A stretch of DNA of 64,000 nt from Microtetraspora malaysiensis. Its GTDB lineage: Bacteria; Actinomycetota; Actinomycetes; Streptosporangiales; Streptosporangiaceae. Both the position numbers and the translations under genes were made by a program. The stretch is taken from positions 124,001 to 188,000 of the forward strand of contig NZ_BBYJ01000011.1 in assembly GCF_001528665.1 (NCBI RefSeq). The letters are read 5' to 3'. Below, piece by piece: positions 9,317 to 17,219 of this stretch. The number at the start of each line of letters is the position of its first letter. Position 1 is the stretch's first letter. Under the pieces are notes generated by a model. The model saw nothing but the letters and a program-made list of their open reading frames with translations, made no database searches and was not told the origin of the DNA.

Positions 9317-9916
9317 ATGTTCCTTCGTCGCATCGCACCCGCCGCCGTCCTCATCGCCGTGGTCAGCGCCTGCGGCTCCCAGCCCGCGGCCCAGCCGGAC
9401 ACCCAGGCCGTGGCCCAGACCGCTCCCGCGGCCACCCCGGCGCCGTCTGGCCAGGCCGCGATCTCCGTGACCGACCCGTGGGTGAAGAGCACCGAGTCCG
9501 GCATGACCGCGGCCTTCGGCACCCTGGTCAACAACGGCGACACCGAGGTGACCGTGCTGTCCGCGACCTCCCCGCTCTCGCCCGACGTCGAGCTGCACGA
9601 GGTCGTCGACTCCGGCGGCAAGATGGTCATGCGGCCCAAGGAGGGCGGCTTCACGATCCCGGCCCACGGCACGCACCAGCTCGAACCGGGCGCCGACCAC
9701 ATCATGATGATGGGCGTCACCAAGCCGGTGAAGCCCGGCGACCAGATCTCCTTCACGCTCACCTTCAAGGACGGCGGGACGCTGGAGTTCACCGGGATCG
9801 GCAAGGACTTCGCCGGCGGCAAGGAGAACTACCAGCCCGGCATGGACCACGACGGCCACGGCGGGGATGACGGCGACCACGGCGCGAGCGGTGAGACCGG
9901 CAAGGACCACGGCTGA
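9317..9916 (+). CDS. PCu(A)C-type periplasmic copper chaperone lipoprotein (ECuC-like)
   Basis: 199 residues. A basic N-terminus and hydrophobic stretch end in a lipobox (VVSAC, Cys19), so it is anchored outside the membrane. After a Pro/Ala/Gln linker comes the PCu(A)C cupredoxin-like domain (about 50-160) with the Cu(I) ligands: His in VELHEV, Met in GGKMVM, and the DHIMMMG segment near 130. The C-terminal tail (GMDHDGHGGDDGDHG) is rich in His and Asp, an extra copper-binding region as in the Streptomyces ECuC. The peroxidase gene follows after 5 bases, so the two are one transcript. It should deliver copper to exported copper enzymes or cytochrome oxidase. Confidence 0.9.
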   Translation: MFLRRIAPAAVLIAVVSACGSQPAAQPDTQAVAQTAPAATPAPSGQAAISVTDPWVKSTESGMTAAFGTLVNNGDTEVTVLSATSPLSPDVELHEVVDSGGKMVMRPKEGGFTIPAHGTHQLEPGADHIMMMGVTKPVKPGDQISFTLTFKDGGTLEFTGIGKDFAGGKENYQPGMDHDGHGGDDGDHGASGETGKDHG

Positions 9917-9921
9917 TCGAC

Positions 9922-11133
9922 ATGCGTGAACCCCGATTGAGCCGGAGGGGACTGCTCGCGGGAGGCGCCGCCACCGCGGTCGGCGCCCTCGCCGCGTGCG
10001 CGCCCTCCGGAACCCCCACGGCCGCCACCGCGGCGGCGACCGCCGTCCCCGTCTCCGCGGGCACGGCGGTGGAGCCCTTCCACGGCACGCACCAGAGCGG
10101 CGTCGCGACGAGCCCGCAGACGTACGCCGCCTTCCTCGGCCTGGACCTGCGCAAGGGTACGGGCAAGGAGGCGATCGGCCGCCTGATGCGGCTGCTCACC
10201 GACGACGCCCGCCGCCTCACCGAGGGACGGCCGGCCCTGGCCGACGTCGAACCGGAGCTCGCGTTCAACCCGGCCCGGCTGACTGTCACGTTCGGGTTCG
10301 GCCCCGGGCTGTTCACGGCGGCCGGGGTCGAGCACCTGCGGCCCAAGACGGTGGCGGCACTGCCCGCGTTCTCCATCGACAAGCTGGAGAAACAGTGGAG
10401 CGACGGCGACCTGCTGGTGCAGATCTGCGCCGACGACGGCGTCACGCTCTCCCACGCCCTCCGCATGATCGTGAAGGACGCGCGGGCGTTCGCCAAGGTG
10501 CGCTGGACCCAGCGGGGGTTCCGCAGGAGCCCGCAGGTCCAGGAGCCCGGCACGACGCAGCGCAACCTCATGGGCCAGCTCGACGGGACCGTCAACCCGG
10601 CGCCGGGGACGGCGGACTTCGACCGCGCGGTCTGGATCAGCGACGGCCCCGAGTGGCTGCGCGGCGGCACGACCCTCGTGCTGCGGCGCATCCACATGGA
10701 CCTGGAGACCTGGGACGCCGCGGACCGGGTCGCCAGAGAGTTCAGCGTGGGACGCCGTCTCGACAACGGGGCGCCCATCACCGGCAACGCCGAACACGAC
10801 GAACCGGACTTCGAGAAGCTCGGCCCCGCCGGGTTCCCCGTCATCTCCGAGTACGCCCACATCAGGCGGGCGCGCGTCCAGGACCCGGGCCAGCGGATCT
10901 TCCGGCGGCCGTACAACTACGACGAAGGCGTCACCGCGGACGGCAAATCCTCCTCCGGGCTGCTGTTCGCGTCGTACCAGGCCGACATCGACCGCCAGTT
11001 CGTCCCCGTGCAGCGGAACCTCGCGGAGGCCGACCTGCTGAACGCGTGGACGGTGCCGATCGGCTCCGCCGTCTTCGCGATCCCGCCCGGCTGCGCCCCC
11101 AACGGCTGGGTCGGAGACACGCTGCTCGGCTGA
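9922..11133 (+). CDS. Tat-exported dye-decolorising (DyP-type) heme peroxidase, DtpA-like
   Basis: 403 residues. A twin-arginine signal SRRGLLAGG is followed by a hydrophobic stretch and a possible lipobox (LAAC). The DyP signatures are present: GQLDG with catalytic Asp221, the proximal heme ligand His313 in EYAHIRRA, and a downstream Arg-rich C-terminal half ending in DLLNAWTVPIGSAVFAIPPG. In Streptomyces lividans the homologue DtpA is co-transcribed with ECuC and Sco and takes part in copper-dependent morphogenesis. The coupling to the PCu(A)C gene here supports the same role. Confidence 0.92.
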   Translation: MREPRLSRRGLLAGGAATAVGALAACAPSGTPTAATAAATAVPVSAGTAVEPFHGTHQSGVATSPQTYAAFLGLDLRKGTGKEAIGRLMRLLTDDARRLTEGRPALADVEPELAFNPARLTVTFGFGPGLFTAAGVEHLRPKTVAALPAFSIDKLEKQWSDGDLLVQICADDGVTLSHALRMIVKDARAFAKVRWTQRGFRRSPQVQEPGTTQRNLMGQLDGTVNPAPGTADFDRAVWISDGPEWLRGGTTLVLRRIHMDLETWDAADRVAREFSVGRRLDNGAPITGNAEHDEPDFEKLGPAGFPVISEYAHIRRARVQDPGQRIFRRPYNYDEGVTADGKSSSGLLFASYQADIDRQFVPVQRNLAEADLLNAWTVPIGSAVFAIPPGCAPNGWVGDTLLG

Positions 11134-11150
11134 CGCCGTCCGTCCCCCTA

Positions 11151-11184
11151 CCGGGACGTTTCGGCCGCTGACGAAACGTCCCGG
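11151..11184. promoter_or_regulatory. Perfect 13-bp inverted repeat before the P450 gene
   Basis: CCGGGACGTTTCG (11151-11163) and its exact complement CGAAACGTCCCGG (11172-11184) flank eight bases. A TAGCGT minus-10 box follows at 11188-11193, seven bases before the ATG. The repeat therefore covers the expected minus-35 position and could be a repressor operator. It could instead terminate the peroxidase transcript, as it lies 17 bases after that stop, but there is no T run. Confidence 0.6.
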
Positions 11185-11200
11185 GCCTAGCGTCGAGGGC

Positions 11201-13207
11201 ATGGCAGCAGCGACGTCGCCCCGGTTCGAGGGCGGGCAGTGGGTCATCAGCCGGTACGCGGACGCGTGCGCGGTGCTCTCCGACGACCGCTTCGCGGTCC
11301 CGGAGGCGCCGCCCGGCGGGACGGGCATCGAGACCGGCATCGAGACCGGCATGGGGTGGCTGCGCGGCGCGGTCAGCCGCTTCGCCAACGGCCGCAGGCA
11401 CGCCGAGGGCCGCCGCGCCGCCGTCGCGGCGCTCGCGCCGCTCGATCCCGTACGCCTGCGCGAGGCGGCCCGGCGGCGGGCGGGCACGGCGCTGCGGGAC
11501 GGCGTGCCGTTCGACGCGGTCGCCAGGCGGATCCCCGTGGCCGTGCTGGCGGACGTGCTGTGCGGTGACTCGGGGAGCGATCCGGACGAGGTGGCCGACC
11601 TCGTCGGCGTGATCGCCGACGCGTACTTCCCCGGGACCGGGCCGGACGCCCCGGCGGACGCGGCCCTGGACCGGCTGCTGTGTCTGATTGCGCTCGCTCC
11701 GCTCGCGCGGCTCGGGGCGCCTTCAGTCGATGTCTTCCCTCGTCGCTCGGAGTCGCTCGTCCCTCGCTCCCCACTCGCTCCTCGGTCCAGACACCGCCGA
11801 GCCCCTCGCGGAGTCGCTCGTTCCTCGGTCCAGACACCGCCGCGCCCCTCGCGGGTGAGTGGGTGGCGCTGGCTTGCGCCGGGACGCCCCGAGGCCGGAA
11901 CGCTCGCCACCACGGTCATGCTGCTGGTCCAGGCGTGCGACTCCACCGCCGGACTGATCCGCAACGCCGCCCGGCACCTGACCGGCCGGCCCGATCCGGC
12001 CACGATCGACGAGCTGCTGGAGGAGACGCTGCGGCTCGACCCGCCGCTGAAGGTGCTGCGCCGGGTGACCACGGAGCGGGTGACGCTGGGTGACGTCGTC
12101 GTCGAGGCCGGCACGGCGGTCGTGATCGACGTGCCCGCCGCCGGCCGGGACGCCGCGGTGCCCTCCACGAGGCCTCCGGGCGCGGCTCATCTCACCTTCG
12201 GGCACGGGCTCCGCCCCTGCCCCGGCGACCGGCTCGCCCTTTCCCTGGCCGCCGGCGTCCTGGAGGCCGTCGCGGACAGTCGCCATACCGCGGGGACGCC
12301 GGGGGCGCGGGCCTTCGCCCTGTTCCGGGAGATGCACCACGGACCGGCTCCCCTGGTGCTGCCGAACGCGTGGGACTACGCGTCGGCGGCGGCGCTGGCC
12401 CGGGCCGGGTTCACGGCGGTGGGGACGACGAGTCTCGGCGTGGCGGCCGTCGCCGGAAAGCCGGACGGCGAGGGGGCCACCAGGGACGAGACGGTCGCCC
12501 TGGCCCGGCGGCTGGCACGGCTGCCCTGCCTGGTGAGCGTGGACATCGAAGGCGGGTTCGGCGGCACGCCCGGCCAGGTGGCGGACCTGGCGGCGGAGCT
12601 GGCCGCGTTCGGCGTGGTCGGGGTGAACCTGGAGGACGGACGGCCCGGCGGCCGCCTCGCCCCGCTCGCCGCCGTCCAGGAGGCGGTGGCGGCGATCAAG
12701 GAACGGGTGCCCGGCATGTTCGTCAACGCCCGTACGGACACGTTCTGGCTCGCCACGACCTTGACGGGAGACGAGGCCGGGACGGCGGAGGACCGGCTTC
12801 GGCCGGGGGAGCGGACGGCGGGGGAGGAGTCCCGGCTCCGGCCGGAGGATCGGGTCGCGGGGAAGGAGCCGAGCGGGGCCGAGATGCTGGACGAGGCCCT
12901 GCGCAGGTGCCGAGCGTACGCGGAGGCGGGGGCCGACGGCGTCTTCGTGCCCGGCGTCGCCGAGGCGGAGCACATCCGGGCGCTCGCCGGCGGAACGGGA
13001 GTACCGCTCAACGTCCTGTTCCTGCCGGCCGGGCCCACCGTGGCCGGGCTGGCCGAGCTGGGCGTACGGCGGATCAGTTGCGGCTCCCTGCTGTACCGGG
13101 CGGCGCTGGGCGCGGCCGTCACGACCGCGCTCGCCGTCGCGGAGGGCGGCCCGGTGGCCACCGGCCTCCCCGGCTACGCGGAAGTCCAGGCGCTCCTGAA
13201 GGGGTGA
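11201..13207 (+). CDS. Fusion of cytochrome P450 and PEP-mutase/isocitrate-lyase-family domain
   Basis: 668 residues in one frame. Residues 1-370 are a P450 with an I-helix LLVQACDSTAGLI, the ExxR motif EETLR and the heme-ligand motif FGHGLRPCPG (Cys340). The N-terminus starts late and the segment after the Cys is short. Residues 372-668 are a TIM-barrel domain with LVLPNAWDYASA, SVDIEGGFGG and VNARTDTFWL, typical of the PEP-mutase/isocitrate-lyase superfamily (carboxyphosphonoenolpyruvate-mutase-like). Two in-frame insertions are visible: about 65 residues at roughly 163-227 and a duplicated Arg/Glu-rich block around 530-560. A leaderless promoter supports the start. Substrates are unknown. 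Confidence 0.8.
   Translation: MAAATSPRFEGGQWVISRYADACAVLSDDRFAVPEAPPGGTGIETGIETGMGWLRGAVSRFANGRRHAEGRRAAVAALAPLDPVRLREAARRRAGTALRDGVPFDAVARRIPVAVLADVLCGDSGSDPDEVADLVGVIADAYFPGTGPDAPADAALDRLLCLIALAPLARLGAPSVDVFPRRSESLVPRSPLAPRSRHRRAPRGVARSSVQTPPRPSRVSGWRWLAPGRPEAGTLATTVMLLVQACDSTAGLIRNAARHLTGRPDPATIDELLEETLRLDPPLKVLRRVTTERVTLGDVVVEAGTAVVIDVPAAGRDAAVPSTRPPGAAHLTFGHGLRPCPGDRLALSLAAGVLEAVADSRHTAGTPGARAFALFREMHHGPAPLVLPNAWDYASAAALARAGFTAVGTTSLGVAAVAGKPDGEGATRDETVALARRLARLPCLVSVDIEGGFGGTPGQVADLAAELAAFGVVGVNLEDGRPGGRLAPLAAVQEAVAAIKERVPGMFVNARTDTFWLATTLTGDEAGTAEDRLRPGERTAGEESRLRPEDRVAGKEPSGAEMLDEALRRCRAYAEAGADGVFVPGVAEAEHIRALAGGTGVPLNVLFLPAGPTVAGLAELGVRRISCGSLLYRAALGAAVTTALAVAEGGPVATGLPGYAEVQALLKG
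11687..11880. repeat. Repeat block inserted inside the P450 coding region
   Basis: The segment contains two copies of CCTCGGTCCAGACACCGCCG, each followed by M-GCCCCTCGCGG, 57 bases apart, and several CTCGCTC/GTCGCTCG units. The encoded peptide (Arg/Ser/Pro-rich) has nothing in common with P450s, and family similarity resumes immediately after it at PGRPEAGTLAT. It looks like a dispersed GC-rich repeat that inserted without breaking the frame. Confidence 0.65.
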
Positions 13208-13280
13208 CCGGCCGCGAGCGCGCTCGACGGCCGGAAGCCCGTCCTCCCCGGCCGTCTCTGCGCCGGGCGGTGCGGCGAGA

Positions 13281-13724
13281 TCACCGGGCCAGCGCGTCGC
13301 CGACCCATTCGCGCAGCTCCGACGGCGGCGCCGCGCCCCTCTGCCGGCTGACGACCTGCCCCTGCTTCATCACGACGAGGGTCGGGATGGCATGGACGCC
13401 GAAGCGCTCGGACAGCCGGTGCGCCTGGTCCACGTTCACCTTCACGAGCTTGAGCCGTCCGGCGAAATCCTCCGCGAGCCGTTCGAGCGCCGGGGTCACC
13501 ATGCCGCACGGCGCGCACCACCCGGCCCAGAAGTCGACCACGACGGGGATCTGCGCGGCTTCGGCGATCTCGGCGAAGTCGTCGTCCCCCGCGTCGGTGA
13601 CCCAGGGCAGGGGCTCGTGGCAGTGGCCGCAGCGCGGGACCCCCGAGGAGGCGCTGGGCAGCCGGTTCTTCCGCTCGCAGTGCACGCACTGCACCACGCC
13701 CGATTCCGTGACCTGGGAGGACAT
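13281..13724 (-). CDS. Thioredoxin with N-terminal zinc ribbon (thioredoxin 2 type)
   Basis: 147 residues. Four Cys (13, 16, 32, 35) form a zinc-ribbon-like module (CVHC and CGHC). The thioredoxin fold follows, with the redox motif WCAPC (Cys70 and Cys73), the cis-Pro loop AIPTLVVMKQG and the usual C-terminal helix. This is the layout of E. coli TrxC, a stress-linked cytoplasmic disulfide reductase. It stands alone, convergent with the P450 fusion gene and followed upstream on the same strand by a secreted protein gene. Confidence 0.92.
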   Translation of the reverse strand: MSSQVTESGVVQCVHCERKNRLPSASSGVPRCGHCHEPLPWVTDAGDDDFAEIAEAAQIPVVVDFWAGWCAPCGMVTPALERLAEDFAGRLKLVKVNVDQAHRLSERFGVHAIPTLVVMKQGQVVSRQRGAAPPSELREWVGDALAR

Positions 13725-13817
13725 TCGCCGTGCCTCCGGATGCTCGTGCCTACTGGTCCAGTCCGCCTACCCGCCACCGAAACGGATAAACCGTGCCTCT
13801 TCGCCGGGCCGGCGTGG

Positions 13818-14282
13818 TCACTTCGACAGGTAGAGCGTCTTCCAGGTCCCCGCGTAGAGGCAGGTGAGGGACGGCTGCTTCTTCTTGCCCTCGGCGCAGA
13901 CCTTGAGCTCGACCTGGTAGACGTCCCGCCGGGTGAACGAGAACGCCAGCGGCCTCCCGTACGTGCAGTCGCGGAAGCTGCGGTGGACGAAGGGCAGGCC
14001 GCCCTCCGCGTCGCGGTACGTGATGCGGAAGACCGCCCAGCCGCAGGTCGCGGACGACCTGGTCAGGTCGTGCACCTTGCCGGAGATCCGGACGAGGTCG
14101 GCCGTGGGGATGTCCGCGTGGTCCTCGCCCTCGGCCTGCAGGGTGCCGACCGCCTTCGCCTTGCCGCCCGGGGCGGTGTACGGCCCCCACGAGGTGCCGG
14201 ACGCGGCCTGGGCGGCGAGCGGCACGCCGACGAGGAAGGCGGTGGTCAGGGCCAGACCGGTGAGAGTGCGGGTGAGCTTCAT
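13818..14282 (-). CDS. Small secreted hypothetical protein
   Basis: 154 residues. A clear Sec signal peptide (MKLTRTLTGL to AAQAAS, about 26 residues) precedes a mature domain of about 128 residues with four Cys (in ATCGW, FRDCTYG, KVCAEG and LTCLY), probably two disulfides, and many Thr, Tyr and Gly, suggesting a beta fold. GGAC and AGGA stand upstream of the ATG. I do not recognise the family. Likely an extracellular protein of unknown role. Confidence 0.75.
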   Translation of the reverse strand: MKLTRTLTGLALTTAFLVGVPLAAQAASGTSWGPYTAPGGKAKAVGTLQAEGEDHADIPTADLVRISGKVHDLTRSSATCGWAVFRITYRDAEGGLPFVHRSFRDCTYGRPLAFSFTRRDVYQVELKVCAEGKKKQPSLTCLYAGTWKTLYLSK

Positions 14283-14381
14283 GGGAGAGGTCCTTTCGTG
14301 CTGCGGTTGCCCGCAGTCTGGAACGGACCGCTTTCAATTCTCTTGATCCCTCACTGCACGCCGGTGTCCGGCGGCCGTCGA

Positions 14382-14630
14382 TCACGCCCCCATATCGTGG
14401 ACGACGTTGTCGAGACGCTCCGCCAGCAGGTCGAGCTGCTGATCGGTGATCGTGTCCCCGTGCAGCTGCGCGGTCAGGTCCCTGCGGCGGATGATGACCA
14501 GCCTCTGGTGCGCGTCGTCGATCTCCGCGGCCGGGAGGACCACGCAGTCGCCGCGGACGAACACCAGCGCCGCGTCCGGATCCGGCGCCTCGATCAGCTG
14601 CCGGACGCACTCCCGATCGATGAAGGCCAT
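14382..14630 (-). CDS. Small hypothetical protein, 82 residues
   Basis: The ATG at 14630 has GGGAGG nine bases upstream, giving MAFIDRECVRQLIEAPDPDAALVF and ending ERLDNVVHDMGA. The protein is acidic with no membrane segment or known motif. Longer in-frame extension upstream is Arg/Pro-rich and not credible. It is divergent from the sigma factor gene (about 190 bases between starts). Function unknown; a small regulatory partner of the sigma factor is conceivable but unsupported. Confidence 0.6.
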   Translation of the reverse strand: MAFIDRECVRQLIEAPDPDAALVFVRGDCVVLPAAEIDDAHQRLVIIRRRDLTAQLHGDTITDQQLDLLAERLDNVVHDMGA

Positions 14631-14821
14631 GGCGATCCTCCCTCTCCGTCCCCGGCGCCGCCCGGAGGCGGCCGTCCTGCCTGCCAGCGGTCTGCTACCC
14701 GGCCGTGCCGGGCGAAACTCGCCGGAGGAGAATGGCCGGGAGGGCCCTGGGTAGGCGACGCCGGGAGGAACCCGGGAGAGCCTCCTGGGAAGGACGCCTC
14801 GGTGGTGAAGAGGTGACCAGG

Positions 14822-15838
14822 ATGCGCGGACATGCGGGCACCGGCCGCGCGGAGCCGTACGAGCCCTACGACGAGCAGGACCTGCTCGGCCAGTACCTGA
14901 GCCAGATCGGCAGGACGCCACTGCTCAGCGCCCAGGACGAGGTGAACCTCGCCCGGCGCATCGAGGCGGGGCTGTACGCGCGGCATCTGCTTGAGGAGAT
15001 GGGCGCCGGTGATCCGGAAGATCGAGGGGACGAGGGCTCGCGGGTCCCCGGCCAGAGACGTGCCGAGGGCGAGCGGGCCCGGCTGGAGGAGCTGCGGGAG
15101 GTCGTCCAGGACGGCGAGGCCGCCAAGGACCACATGCTCCGCGCCAACCTCCGGCTGGTCGTCGCCGCGGCGAAGAAGTACGGCCATCGCGGCTGGCCGC
15201 TCCTGGACGTGATCCAGGAGGGCAATCTGGGCCTGATCAGGGCGGTCGAGAAGTTCGACTACGCCAAGGGCTTCAAGTTCTCGACGTACGCCATGTGGTG
15301 GATACGCCAGGCCATCGAACGCGGCCTGGCCGACAAGAGCCGGACGGTGCGGCTGCCGGTGCACATCCTCGAACAGCTCTCCAAGGTGACCAGGGCCGAG
15401 CGCCACCTCGAACGCCATCTGGGGCACGAGCCCACCGAGGAGGAGATCGCCGCGGCGTCCGGGCAGTCCGTCGAGGCGCTCGCCGAGCTGCGCCGCCTCG
15501 CCCACGACACGGTCAGCCTCGACATGGTGGTGGGTGATGACGGCGAGACCAGGATGGGCGACCTGATCGCCGACGCCGAGGTGGTCCCCGTCTCGGAGGT
15601 GCTGGAGTGCCGGGTGCTGGCCGAGCAGCTCCGCTCCCTCGTCGACACGCTGCCGGACCGCGAGGCGTACATCGTCACCCTCCGGTACGGCCTCGGCGAC
15701 GGGAAGACGCACACCTACCAGGAGATCGGCGACCGGCTCGGGCTCACCCGCGAGCGGATCCGCCAGCTCGAACGGCAGGCCCTGCGGTCGCTCCGCCAGC
15801 CGGAGCACATCGAGCCGCTCCTGTCCTGGACGGGCTGA
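14822..15838 (+). CDS. RNA polymerase sigma factor, RpoD/SigA family (group 2-like)
   Basis: 338 residues from ATG 14822, with GAGGTG six bases upstream; GTG 14813 in frame is an alternative. There is only a short N-terminal leader before region 1.2 (YLSQIGRTPLLSAQDEVNLA). Region 2 has AKKYGHRGWPLLDVIQEGNLGL and [16 protein letters not shown], region 3 follows, and region 4.2 has [20 protein letters not shown]. No region 1.1 is present. This suits a non-essential primary-like sigma factor such as Streptomyces HrdA/C/D or mycobacterial SigB. A glycosyltransferase gene follows after seven bases. Confidence 0.93.
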   Translation: MRGHAGTGRAEPYEPYDEQDLLGQYLSQIGRTPLLSAQDEVNLARRIEAGLYARHLLEEMGAGDPEDRGDEGSRVPGQRRAEGERARLEELREVVQDGEAAKDHMLRANLRLVVAAAKKYGHRGWPLLDVIQEGNLGLIRAVEKFDYAKGFKFSTYAMWWIRQAIERGLADKSRTVRLPVHILEQLSKVTRAERHLERHLGHEPTEEEIAAASGQSVEALAELRRLAHDTVSLDMVVGDDGETRMGDLIADAEVVPVSEVLECRVLAEQLRSLVDTLPDREAYIVTLRYGLGDGKTHTYQEIGDRLGLTRERIRQLERQALRSLRQPEHIEPLLSWTG

Positions 15839-15845
15839 GCGCGGG

Positions 15846-16691
15846 GTGCCCGCGCCGCCGTCCGCACGCGTCACCGTGGTGGTCGCCACCCGCGACCGAC
15901 GCGCCGGCCTCGCCCGCTCGCTGCCCCGCCACGAGGCGCACGTGATCCTCGTGGACAACGGCTCGACGGACGGCTCCCCCCGGTTCGTACGGGAGCGGTT
16001 CCCGCGGGTCGAGGTGGTCGAGGCGGGGCGGAACCTGGGCGCCCCGGCGAGGAACGTCGGCGTGCTGCGGGCGCGCACCCCCTACGTCGCCTTCGCCGGC
16101 GACGACTCCTGGTGGGCTCCCGGCGCGCTCGACCGGGCGGCCGCGATCATGGACGCCCATCCGCGCCTCGCCGTACTGGCTGGGCGGGTCCTGGTGGGGG
16201 AGGACGGGCGTCTTGACCCCATTTGTGGAGAAATGGCGGCCGGGCGCCTCGGCCTGGAGCCCGACCTGCCCGGGCCGAGCGTCCTCGGCTTCCTGGCCCG
16301 CGGCGCGGTCGTGCGCCGCGACGCCTATCTCGCGGCCGGAGGATTCGACGACGTCGTCTTCTTCGTCGGGGAAGAGGAGCGCCTGGCGGTCGACCTGGCC
16401 GCCGCCGGATGGGGCCTCGCCTACGTCGAGGACGTCGTCGCCCACCATCACCCGTCCCCGTCCGGGGACCCGCGTGGCCGGCAGGCGCTCGCCGTACGGA
16501 ACGCGCTGCTCACCGCCGTGCTGCGCCGTCCCTGGCGGGTGGTCGCCATCGGGGCGCTGGCCGCCCTGCGCGCGGGCCCGGCCGGGCGGAGAGGCCTGCG
16601 GGACGCCGCCCGCACGCTGCCGTCGGCGCTGCCGCTGCGCCGCCGCCTCCCACCGCCCGTGGAGGCGGCGCGGAGCCTGCTCGACCCGTGA
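15846..16691 (+). CDS. Family 2 glycosyltransferase
   Basis: 281 residues from GTG, seven bases after the sigma factor stop, so probably co-translated. GT-A fold features are VTVVVATRDRRAGL at the start, ILVDNGSTDGSPRFV, RNLGAPARNVGV, the nucleotide-binding FAGDDSWW and a later DDVVFFVGEEERLAVDLAAAG resembling the catalytic ED motif. The C-terminal 60 residues are basic and partly hydrophobic, so it may sit at the membrane. Sugar donor and acceptor unknown. Confidence 0.85.
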   Translation: MPAPPSARVTVVVATRDRRAGLARSLPRHEAHVILVDNGSTDGSPRFVRERFPRVEVVEAGRNLGAPARNVGVLRARTPYVAFAGDDSWWAPGALDRAAAIMDAHPRLAVLAGRVLVGEDGRLDPICGEMAAGRLGLEPDLPGPSVLGFLARGAVVRRDAYLAAGGFDDVVFFVGEEERLAVDLAAAGWGLAYVEDVVAHHHPSPSGDPRGRQALAVRNALLTAVLRRPWRVVAIGALAALRAGPAGRRGLRDAARTLPSALPLRRRLPPPVEAARSLLDP

Positions 16692-16695
16692 CCGG

Positions 16696-17091
16696 TCACC
16701 TGACGTCCCGCCGCAGCGGATGATCGCGTGGGACCTCGACCAGCATGATCCGCACGCCGTCCGGGTCCTCGATCCACATCTCGACGAGCCCCCACGGCTC
16801 CGTACGTGGCGGCCGTAACACGGTGACGCCCGCATCCCGCAGCCGGACGTGCTCCGCGCGTACGTCCCGCACCTGGAACCAGAGCTCCACGGGGGCCCGG
16901 TCCGCCTCGGCGGAAGCGGAGCGGCGGCCGGACACTTCAAGGAGGCCCTGCCCGAGGAAGAAGACGACGCCCCGGGCCTCCGGCGGCCCGAACTCGCGAT
17001 AGACGGCCAGCCCCAGCACCTCGCCGTAGAAGCGATGGCTCGCCTCGAGGTCGCGGGGGCGGATCAGCACCCGGCTGCTCAGCACTTCCAT
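16696..17091 (-). CDS. VOC (glyoxalase/bleomycin-resistance) family protein
   Basis: 131 residues from ATG 17091 (MEVLSSRVLIRPRDLEAS); ATG 17100 adds three residues. One complete VOC unit of two beta-alpha-beta-beta-beta modules is seen: HRFYGEVLGL, FFLGQGLLEVSG, ELWFQVRDV, and EMWIEDPDGVRIMLVEVP with the metal-ligand Glu. Members bind divalent metal and act as lyases, dioxygenases or resistance proteins; the substrate is unknown. Convergent with the glycosyltransferase (four bases between stops) and divergent from thyX. Confidence 0.85.
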   Translation of the reverse strand: MEVLSSRVLIRPRDLEASHRFYGEVLGLAVYREFGPPEARGVVFFLGQGLLEVSGRRSASAEADRAPVELWFQVRDVRAEHVRLRDAGVTVLRPPRTEPWGLVEMWIEDPDGVRIMLVEVPRDHPLRRDVR

Positions 17092-17219
17092 GCGACCCAT
17101 CGTTCCCGTGGGCACCGCCTGCCACAGCTCCGGCCCTGTTGCGGGGTCCCCGGTTTCGTCCCAGGCCAGAAGGCTGGTTTGCTTGGACCGCCACATCCAC
17201 CGATACCTGAGGATCAACC

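Noticed and set aside
11201-13207. Part of a natural-product gene cluster because of the P450
   Set aside because: No synthase, NRPS, terpene or tailoring genes are adjacent; neighbours are copper and redox housekeeping genes.
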